23,149 nucleotides of DNA, from contig CAKURH010000058.1 of NCBI GenBank assembly GCA_934675625.1, positions 1-23,149 of the forward strand, in the 5' to 3' direction. The notes below the pieces were generated by a model, which worked only from the letters and a program-made list of their open reading frames with translations, ran no database searches and was not told where the DNA came from. Numbering within the stretch: position 1 is the first letter of the stretch; every line of letters begins with the position of its first letter. The DNA comes from an uncultured Kiritimatiellota bacterium (GTDB lineage: Bacteria; Verrucomicrobiota; Kiritimatiellia; RFP12; UBA1067). A program made the translations under genes and the position numbers. Positions 15,452 through 22,095 of the stretch are shown one piece after another.

Positions 15452-16840
15452 TCAATCTCTTTTCCGCTGGCGGCGCCCGGACAGCGAAAGCAACTCGTTC
15501 TTTTTCTCGAACAGCGTCTCCAGCTCCTCCAGCGACTTGCCCTTCGTCTCGGGGATGAAGCACGCGGTGAGGAAATAGAGGACGCCGTTCGCGGCGAAGA
15601 AGAAGAACATCGAATACCAGCCCCAGCGGTTGACCCACGGCAGGAACGTCGAGGCGAGCCCCCACGCGACGAACTGGTTCATGAAGAGCGCAATCGCCAT
15701 GCCGTTGGCGCGGATGCGCTGCGGCATCAGCTCCGAAAGGACGAGCCACACGCAGATGCCCGGCCCCAGCGCGTAGAAGACCTGCATCAGGAAGAACGCC
15801 GCGAGGCAGAGGACGCCCGTCGCCGCGTTCGCCGCGACGCCGAAGCGCTCGATCGCGAGGAAGACGCCGCCAATCGCCGCGAGGCCGAGCGTCATGCCCG
15901 CCGTGCCGAGCTTGAGGAGGAACGTGCGGCCCTTGCGGTCGACGAGCGCGGCGGCGACGACCGTCATCAGCAGGTTCGTCAGCTTGATCGCGAAGTCGCC
16001 GACGTTGCCGAGCGAGCCCGCGAACCCCGCCTTGTTGAAGATGACGACCGAATAGCTCGTGATCGAGCTCATGCCCGTCGTCTTGTTGAACGTCAGGACA
16101 AGCACGGCGAGCAGGAACGGCACAATGTAGCGGCGGCGAAAAAGCGAACCACCGTCGTCACGAGAGACGAGAGCGACAGGAGCGACGCGAGACTCCCCTT
16201 GTCTCTCTCGACGCTCTTGTCCTTCGCGTCCCCGCCGCGTCCGCCACACCGGGCTTTCCTCCAGCCGCAACGCCCCCGCGAACAGCACCGCGACCGGCAG
16301 CATCGTCCACCAGAAGTTGACCTTCCAGGCGAGATCCTTCAGCGACGCACCGAACGTCGCCGCCACGGCGTAGCCGACCGTCGCCGCGAGGACGAGCCCC
16401 AGTCCGAGGCAGAACTGGAAGACGCCCGTGCCGCGCCCGCGAATCGCCGGCGGCAGCGTCTCCGTAAGGTACATGGGCATCACGACGGACATGTAGCCCG
16501 CGCTCATGCCCTGGAGGACGCGCCCGGCGACCATCGCGGCGAACGAGCCGGACGACAGGCAGACGACCGGAATCGCGACGAGAAAGAGCGCGGCGGACGC
16601 GACGATCATCCGCTTGCGCCCGAACCGCTCGGCCAGCACGCCCGCCGTCAGGGACGAGACGATGCCGCCGAAGAGCACCGCCCCAACGACGACGCTCAGC
16701 TCGCCGTCCGAGAACATCCCCAGCGCGCGGATGTACGGCATCGCCGCGGCGATCGTGCCGAAGTCGATTCCGTACAAAAGCCCGCCCAGCCCCGCCATCG
16801 CGAGGAGAAAGCCGACCGACGTCTGTGCCTTTTTCGCCAT
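15452..16840 (-). CDS. MFS sugar porter family transporter
   Basis: A 462-aa, twelve-segment transporter of the sugar porter family (PF00083). Family marks are LAERFGRKRM after segment 2, GRVLQGMSAGYMSVVMPMYLTE followed by PPAIRGRGTGVFQ, LEESPVW at the start of the central loop, a second DRKGR repeat after segment 8, and the C-terminal PETKGKSLEELE. It should import a mono- or disaccharide by proton symport or facilitated diffusion. The start is taken as ATG 16840 because the upstream ATG 16852 lies inside the -10 box; the first codon is 10 nt after that box. The central loop (residues about 204-234) is encoded by unusual codons and looks inserted. It is the first gene of a co-directional block on the minus strand. 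Confidence 0.88.
   Translation of the reverse strand: MAKKAQTSVGFLLAMAGLGGLLYGIDFGTIAAAMPYIRALGMFSDGELSVVVGAVLFGGIVSSLTAGVLAERFGRKRMIVASAALFLVAIPVVCLSSGSFAAMVAGRVLQGMSAGYMSVVMPMYLTETLPPAIRGRGTGVFQFCLGLGLVLAATVGYAVAATFGASLKDLAWKVNFWWTMLPVAVLFAGALRLEESPVWRTRRGREGQERRERQGESRVAPVALVSRDDGGSLFRRRYIVPFLLAVLVLTFNKTTGMSSITSYSVVIFNKAGFAGSLGNVGDFAIKLTNLLMTVVAAALVDRKGRTFLLKLGTAGMTLGLAAIGGVFLAIERFGVAANAATGVLCLAAFFLMQVFYALGPGICVWLVLSELMPQRIRANGMAIALFMNQFVAWGLASTFLPWVNRWGWYSMFFFFAANGVLYFLTACFIPETKGKSLEELETLFEKKNELLSLSGRRQRKRD
16140..16231 (-). other. in-frame sequence insertion in the MFS central loop
   Basis: Residues about 204-234 use CAA, CGA, CGT, AGA, GGA, GGT, TCT, GCT and CCT repeatedly, whereas flanking codons are almost all G/C-ending. 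The DNA is low in complexity (repeated GTCGCTC and GTCTCTC units) and the peptide is polar. This fits a repeat-derived insertion tolerated in a cytoplasmic loop. Boundaries are approximate. Confidence 0.5.
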
Positions 16841-16850
16841 CACGCGGGCC

Positions 16851-16859
16851 ATTGTAGCA
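16851..16859 (-). promoter_or_regulatory. extended -10 promoter of the MFS gene block
   Basis: The minus strand reads TGCTACAAT. Transcription would start near 16844, so ATG 16840 would have a leader of only about four nt, the same geometry as the regulator gene at 6391. Confidence 0.55.
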
Positions 16860-16914
16860 AACCGCCGCCGGGAACGCCATCCTCGTTTCACCAAATAAAC
16901 CTATTCGATTTCAC

Positions 16915-16942
16915 AACCACTCTTGCCGTGCACGGCGTGGTT
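16915..16942. promoter_or_regulatory. palindrome between MFS and hsdR promoters
   Basis: GCCGTGCACGGC (16925-16936) is a perfect 12-bp palindrome, flanked by AACCAC (16915-16920) and GTGGTT (16937-16942), which also pair. It lies in the divergent intergenic region, which otherwise holds no gene, and could be an operator for either side. Confidence 0.4.
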
Positions 16943-17007
16943 CGCCAAACACGCCCCCTTGCCGAACACCGCCTGCGCCTCGGCGAGGATTCCCCTTCCC
17001 TTCATTT

Positions 17008-17016
17008 TGGTATAAT
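17008..17016 (+). promoter_or_regulatory. extended -10 promoter of the type I R-M operon
   Basis: TGGTATAAT, identical to the epimerase-operon element. Transcription would start near 17023, giving a 5' leader of about 35 nt that contains the hairpin at 17031-17045. Confidence 0.7.
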
Positions 17017-17030
17017 GTGCATCATTTCTG

Positions 17031-17045
17031 ATAGTCTTGGACTAT
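17031..17045 (+). promoter_or_regulatory. inverted repeat in the hsdR leader
   Basis: ATAGTC-TTG-GACTAT is a perfect 6-bp inverted repeat lying between the predicted transcription start and hsdR ATG 17058. It may act as an operator or an RNA hairpin limiting restriction-subunit synthesis. Confidence 0.5.
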
Positions 17046-17057
17046 TGGTGCGACAAC

Positions 17058-19415
17058 ATGGAAGACCTGATGCAGATGCATGAGATGACCGAGGCGGACA
17101 TTCGGTCGCAGTTCATCGATCCCGCGCTCCGCAGGGCGGGATGGGACGATCATGCCCAAGTCAGGCGCGAACATGACTTCACCGACGGCCGCGTGATCGT
17201 GAACGGACACCAGACCGCACGCGGCAAGCGCAAGCGGGCGGACTACATCCTGTACTACAAGCGCAACCTTCCCCTCGCCATCGTCGAGGCGAAGGACGCA
17301 ACCCACTGTGTCGGTGCGGGGATGCAGCAGGCGCTTGAATACGCGGAGATTCTTGACCTCCCGTTCGCCTATTCGACGAACGGACGCGGCTTCCTCGAAC
17401 ACGACCTCAAGACGGGCGCGGAGCGCGAGATTCCGATGGATCAGCTGCCGTCCCCCGACGAGCTGTGGCGGCGTTTTACGTCCGCCGAGGGCTTGACGCC
17501 GGAACAGGAGAAAATCGTCACCGAGCCGTACTACTTCAAGCAGGGAGAGAAGTCGCCGCGCTACTACCAGCGCATCGCGATCAACCGCACCGTGTCCGCG
17601 ATTGCACAGGGACAGAAGCGAATTCTCCTGGTGATGGCGACCGGGACGGGCAAGACGTATACGGCGTTTCAGATCATCCACCGACTCTGGAAGTCCCGTC
17701 AGCGCGAAGGGAAGAAGATGAAGGTCCTCTTTCTCGCCGACCGCAACATCCTCGTCGATCAGACCCGCTATCAGGACTTCAGTCCGTTCGAGCGGGTGAT
17801 GACGAAGATCGAGAACCGCAAGCTCGACACCGCCTACGACATCTACCTTTCGCTCTATCAGCAGCTCGTCGGCCCGAACGGCGAGAAGTACTACACGGAC
17901 ATTTCAAAGAGCTTCTTCGACCTCATCGTGATCGACGAATGCCACCGGGGCAGCGCAAAGGCCGATTCCGCATGGCGGGACATCCTCACCTATTTCGACT
18001 CCGCCGTCCATCTTGGCATGACGGCGACGCCAAAGGAAACCCGCGAGGTGTCGAACATCTCCTACTTCGGCGATCCTGTCTACAGCTATTCGCTCAAGCA
18101 GGGCATTGAGGACGGATTCCTCGCCCCGTACAAGGTGATCCGCGTGGGGCTGGACGTGGACGTCATGGGCTGGCGCCCGGCGAAGGGGCAAAGGGACGAC
18201 AACGGCAACGAGATCGAAGACCGCGAGTACGGATCGCCCGACTACGACAAGAACATCATCCTCAAGGGACGCACCGAGATGGTCGCCCGCCGCGTCTCCC
18301 GCTGGCTGCGCGAAAACGGCCGGATGTCGAAGACCATCGTCTTCTGCACGGGTGTCAACCATGCCGAGCGGATGCGCCAGCATCTTGCCAACCTCAATCG
18401 CGATATCGGCAACGTCAAATATGTGATGCGCATCACCGGGGACGATCCCATCGGCAAGAAGCAGCTCGACAACTTCATCGACGTCGAGCAGAAGTACCCC
18501 GTCGTGGCCACGACCTCCAAGCTGCTCTCGACAGGCGTGGACTGCAAGACGTGCAAGCTGATCGTTCTTGATTCCAATATCCAGTCGATGACCGAATTCA
18601 AGCAGATCATCGGTCGTGGCACGCGGCTCCTCTGGGACGACGACAAGCGGTACTTCACGATCATGGACTTCCGCAACGTGTCGCGGCTCTTCGCCGATCC
18701 CGCTTTCGACGGAGATCCCGTGGTCGTGATCGACGAGTCGCCGACACCTCCCGATCCGTCGGTCGATTCCGTTGACCCGCTTGATCCGCCGGAACCGCCC
18801 GAACCTCCGGTCGAGCCGCCGTTGCCGCCAGTCCCTCCGCCCCCACCGCCGTATGTGCCGGTCGTGTCCGACGTGGAGGCGCACGTCCTGGATGAGGTGG
18901 TCAAGTTCTACGACGTGAACGGCAAGCTGACGGTCGAGTCCGTCAAGAGCTACCGGGACGGCATTCGCGGCGTCTATTCGTCGCTTGAAGTGTTCAAGGC
19001 GGCGTGGAACCGTGAAACGCAGAAGAGCGTCATCGCCGAGACGCTGAAGGAACACAACATTCTTCTCTCAAACCTGAAGGACAAGGTCGGCAAGCCGGAC
19101 TACGACGAATTCGACCTCATCTGCCACCTGGCTTTCGACCAGAAGCCGCTCACGAAAGCCGAGCGCATCAACCACGTCAAGAAACGCGGCTACCTCTCGA
19201 AGTATCAGGGCGTGGCGCGGGAGGTTCTGGAGACGCTTCTGGAGAAATACGGCGAATCGGGCATCATGGACATTGGCGACATGGTGACGTTCTCCAACGA
19301 TCCGTTCCGCGAACGGTTCGGTTCCGAAATGAAGATCGCCAAGGCATTCGGCGGCCGCGACGGACTCCTGAAGGCGATCAAGGAGCTTGAAGACGAACTT
19401 TACAAGGCCGCGTAG
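17058..19415 (+). CDS. hsdR: type I restriction enzyme, R subunit
   Basis: A 785-aa restriction and translocation subunit. The N-terminal PD-(D/E)xK nuclease domain has Asp62 and Glu77-x-Lys79 (IVEAK). The SF2 motor follows: Walker A ATGTGKT with Lys199, DECH at 293-296, motif III GMTATP, and QIIGRGTR starting at Gln516. A Pro-rich linker (about 562-601) joins the motor to a C-terminal domain resembling the EcoEI R C-domain, which would dock on the methyltransferase. It cleaves unmethylated DNA after ATP-driven translocation when complexed with HsdM and HsdS. Start ATG 17058 was chosen; a TTG at 17037 lies inside the leader inverted repeat and was rejected. No strong ribosome-binding site is visible. 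All catalytic motifs are intact, so the subunit should be active. Confidence 0.96.
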   Translation: MEDLMQMHEMTEADIRSQFIDPALRRAGWDDHAQVRREHDFTDGRVIVNGHQTARGKRKRADYILYYKRNLPLAIVEAKDATHCVGAGMQQALEYAEILDLPFAYSTNGRGFLEHDLKTGAEREIPMDQLPSPDELWRRFTSAEGLTPEQEKIVTEPYYFKQGEKSPRYYQRIAINRTVSAIAQGQKRILLVMATGTGKTYTAFQIIHRLWKSRQREGKKMKVLFLADRNILVDQTRYQDFSPFERVMTKIENRKLDTAYDIYLSLYQQLVGPNGEKYYTDISKSFFDLIVIDECHRGSAKADSAWRDILTYFDSAVHLGMTATPKETREVSNISYFGDPVYSYSLKQGIEDGFLAPYKVIRVGLDVDVMGWRPAKGQRDDNGNEIEDREYGSPDYDKNIILKGRTEMVARRVSRWLRENGRMSKTIVFCTGVNHAERMRQHLANLNRDIGNVKYVMRITGDDPIGKKQLDNFIDVEQKYPVVATTSKLLSTGVDCKTCKLIVLDSNIQSMTEFKQIIGRGTRLLWDDDKRYFTIMDFRNVSRLFADPAFDGDPVVVIDESPTPPDPSVDSVDPLDPPEPPEPPVEPPLPPVPPPPPPYVPVVSDVEAHVLDEVVKFYDVNGKLTVESVKSYRDGIRGVYSSLEVFKAAWNRETQKSVIAETLKEHNILLSNLKDKVGKPDYDEFDLICHLAFDQKPLTKAERINHVKKRGYLSKYQGVAREVLETLLEKYGESGIMDIGDMVTFSNDPFRERFGSEMKIAKAFGGRDGLLKAIKELEDELYKAA

Positions 19416-19431
19416 GCGGTGAAAGGAACAA

Positions 19432-20904
19432 ATGGGACTCGGCAGCATCGTAAAACGGATTCGGCAGATCATGCGCAACGACGCGGGCGTGAGCGGCGAC
19501 GCGCAGCGCATCGAGCAGATGGTGTGGATCATCTTCCTGAAGGTGTACGACGCGAAGGAGTCCGTCTGGGAGTTCCGCGAGAAGAACTACAGGTCGATCA
19601 TCCCGGAGAAGCTGCGTTGGCGCAACTGGGCCGTGGACAAGAAGGACGGCAACGCGCTGACCGCCGATGCCCTTCTCCGCCTTGTCAACGGCGAGCTTTT
19701 CCCGACCTTGCAGAATCTCGAAGTCGACGAGACCACGCCGACGAACAAGGCCATCGTCAAGGCGGTGTTCGAGGACAACAACAACTACATGAAGGATGGC
19801 GTCCTTTTGCGTCAGGTCATCAATGTCATCGACGAAATCGACTTCGACGAATACGAGGATCGCCACGCCTTCGGCGAAATCTACGAGTCGATTCTGAAGG
19901 AACTTCAGTCCGCCGGATCGGCCGGCGAGTTCTATACGCCCCGTGCCGACACGGACTTCATCGTCCAAATGCTCGCGCCGAAACTGGGCGAGCATGTCGC
20001 GGACTTCGCCTGTGGTACGGGCGGATTCCTGACCTCGACCTTGAAGGTGCTGGAGCCTCAGGTGAAGAGCGTCCGTGACCGTCGACTCTTCAACGAGTCC
20101 GTCTTCGGCATCGAGAAGAAGCCGTTGCCGTACCTCCTGTGCGTGACGAACATGCTTCTCCACGACGTCGATGCGCCGCGCATCTACCACGGCAATTCGC
20201 TCGAGCGCGACGTGCGCTCCTACAAGGCACAGGACAAGTTCGACGTCATCGTGATGAATCCTCCGTACGGCGGCGGCGAGAAGGACGGCGTGAAGATGAA
20301 CTTCCCGGCCGACCTCCGCTCCAGCGAGACCGCCGACCTGTTCATGTCCGTCATCATGTACCGGCTGAAGAAAGGCGGGCGTGCCGCCGTCATCGTGCCG
20401 GACGGATTCATGTTCGGAACGGAGGGGGTAAAGGCGGCAATCAAGCAGAAGCTCCTCAACGAGTTCAACCTGCACACGATCATCCGCCTGCCGCACAGCG
20501 TCTTCGCGCCCTACACGGACATCACGACGAACATCCTCTTCTTCGACAACACCGAGCCGACGGAATCGACGTGGATCTACCGGCTCGACATGCCGGAGGG
20601 CATCAAGCACTTCTCGAAGACCAAGCCGATGGAGCTGAAGCACTTCGACGCGGCGGTCGAGTGGTGGAACAACCGTCGTCCGATTCAGGTCGATGGCTTC
20701 GACAAGGCCCGCGCGTTCTCCGCGATGGAGATCCGCGACGGCAAGTACAACCTCGACCTCTGCGGCTTCCCGCACACGGAAGAGGAGATCAAGCCGCCGC
20801 TTGAGCTGATCGCGGACTACCAGCGCAAGCGTTCCGAGCTGAACGCCAAGATCGACACGGTGCTCTCAGACATCGTGAGGATGATCAAGGAGGCCCAGAA
20901 ATGA
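19432..20904 (+). CDS. hsdM: type I DNA methyltransferase, M subunit
   Basis: A 490-aa N6-adenine methyltransferase subunit. The N-terminal HsdM helical domain (about residues 1-150) precedes the AGEFYTPR block, the SAM-binding motif DFACGTGGF (191-199), and the catalytic NPPY (276-279). The C-terminal helices (ADYQRKRSELNAKI) would contact HsdS. With HsdS it methylates host recognition sites and protects them from HsdR. AAGGA precedes ATG 19432 at suitable spacing; the gap to hsdR is 16 nt. The stop overlaps the next gene by 4 nt (ATGA), so expression of the nuclease gene is coupled to HsdM. Confidence 0.97.
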   Translation: MGLGSIVKRIRQIMRNDAGVSGDAQRIEQMVWIIFLKVYDAKESVWEFREKNYRSIIPEKLRWRNWAVDKKDGNALTADALLRLVNGELFPTLQNLEVDETTPTNKAIVKAVFEDNNNYMKDGVLLRQVINVIDEIDFDEYEDRHAFGEIYESILKELQSAGSAGEFYTPRADTDFIVQMLAPKLGEHVADFACGTGGFLTSTLKVLEPQVKSVRDRRLFNESVFGIEKKPLPYLLCVTNMLLHDVDAPRIYHGNSLERDVRSYKAQDKFDVIVMNPPYGGGEKDGVKMNFPADLRSSETADLFMSVIMYRLKKGGRAAVIVPDGFMFGTEGVKAAIKQKLLNEFNLHTIIRLPHSVFAPYTDITTNILFFDNTEPTESTWIYRLDMPEGIKHFSKTKPMELKHFDAAVEWWNNRRPIQVDGFDKARAFSAMEIRDGKYNLDLCGFPHTEEEIKPPLELIADYQRKRSELNAKIDTVLSDIVRMIKEAQK

Positions 20905-22094
20905 CAAGGGCCGTCAAACAGCCGTCTCTTTCCGATCGGGTGGTCGCACTGATCGAGACGGCGAAGCGCAAAGTCGGAACAGCCGTCAATCTTGCGCAAG
21001 TGTATACCAACTATGAGATTGGCCGCCAGATTGTCGAAGAAGAGCAAAAAGGCAGGAAACGGGCAGAGTACGGCGAGAAAATACTGATTGAGCTGTCTTC
21101 GAGACTGACGGCGAGGTTCGGGCGAGGGTGGAGTGCCGAAAGCCTTCGCAAGATGAGGGCGTTCTTCATGATGTATTCAGAAATCCACAACACCGTTGTG
21201 GAAATTCCCTCCAACGCTGAAAGCAGATTCGTAAGCGGTGCTTGTGAAGTTCCAGAAGAAGGCCGTAAGCCTGTTGCATTGGTGCATGAATTCACTCTGA
21301 GCTGGTCGCATTATCTTCTTCTGATGCGGATCAAGGATCCCGTTGAACGTGCCTTTTACGAACGCGAAGCGACGGAGGGCGGGTGGTCGTTCCGAGACTT
21401 GGATCGACAAATTTCCTCGTCCCTGTTCGAACGACTGGAGGTGGCTAAGGACAAAAAGAAAGTCCGTGCATTGATGAGCCGCCCCGCACCGAAGCCGGAA
21501 ACCGCCGAAGAGCCGATGAAGGATCCGTATGTGCTGGAGTTCCTCGGCCTTCCCGATGACATGACATATGACGAGAACTTTCTTGAGGACAAGATCATCG
21601 AGCATCTTCAGCAGTTCATGCTTGAGCTGGGAAAGGGCTTCACGTTTGTCGGACGGCAGGTTCGCTTCTCGCTTGGCGTGAATCACTTCCGTCCCGACCT
21701 CGTGTTCTACAATCGCTTCACGCGGTCGTTCTTCGTGATGGATCTGAAACTCGGAAAGGTGACAAACCGTGACCTTGGGCAGATGCAGACATACGTTCAT
21801 CATTACGACCGCAATGTGAAACTGCCGGAGGAGAATCCGACGATTGGCATTTTGCTGAGCTCGCAGAAGGTTGATGATGCCGTCGTGGAACTGACCTTGC
21901 CAGAAAGCGAACAGAACCGCATTTTCGTCAAGCAGTACAGTGACGTCATGCCGTCAAAGGATGCGCTGCGGCGGATCGTCATTGAGGACAAGAAAGCCTT
22001 TGAGAAGCGAAAGCGTCTCGCAGCACTTAGTAAAGTAGGGAAAGGGAAAGTGAAGAGCCCCCTAATCTCGGATCGTTCCAAAGGAGAAACTTAA
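20901..22094 (+). CDS. PD-(D/E)xK nuclease family protein (DUF1016/YhcG-like)
   Basis: A 397-aa protein of the YhcG/DUF1016 type. The N-terminal ~190 residues are the helical DUF1016 domain (VNLAQVYTNYEIGRQIVEEEQ, followed by AEYGEKILIELSSRL and GRGWSAESLRKMRAFF). The C-terminal domain carries a PD-(D/E)xK nuclease core: Pro-Asp266 and Asp281-Leu-Lys283, following the conserved GKGFTFVGRQ strand. Family members often sit inside type I restriction-modification loci, but their role is unresolved; accessory defence or recombination functions are possible. It is coupled to hsdM by an ATGA overlap and ends one nt before the hsdS GTG. Codon use is more AT-rich than the neighbouring hsdR and hsdM, suggesting separate acquisition. 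Catalytic residues appear intact. Confidence 0.9.
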   Translation: MTRAVKQPSLSDRVVALIETAKRKVGTAVNLAQVYTNYEIGRQIVEEEQKGRKRAEYGEKILIELSSRLTARFGRGWSAESLRKMRAFFMMYSEIHNTVVEIPSNAESRFVSGACEVPEEGRKPVALVHEFTLSWSHYLLLMRIKDPVERAFYEREATEGGWSFRDLDRQISSSLFERLEVAKDKKKVRALMSRPAPKPETAEEPMKDPYVLEFLGLPDDMTYDENFLEDKIIEHLQQFMLELGKGFTFVGRQVRFSLGVNHFRPDLVFYNRFTRSFFVMDLKLGKVTNRDLGQMQTYVHHYDRNVKLPEENPTIGILLSSQKVDDAVVELTLPESEQNRIFVKQYSDVMPSKDALRRIVIEDKKAFEKRKRLAALSKVGKGKVKSPLISDRSKGET

Positions 22095-22095
22095 C

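Noticed and set aside
17031..17045. Controller-protein (C-box) operator
   Set aside because: The AGTC/GACT halves recall C-boxes, but orientation and spacing differ and no controller gene is present, so only an inverted repeat is claimed.
17037..17057. TTG start adding seven residues to HsdR
   Set aside because: The codon is the loop of the leader inverted repeat and has no ribosome-binding site; ATG 17058 gives the normal N-terminus.
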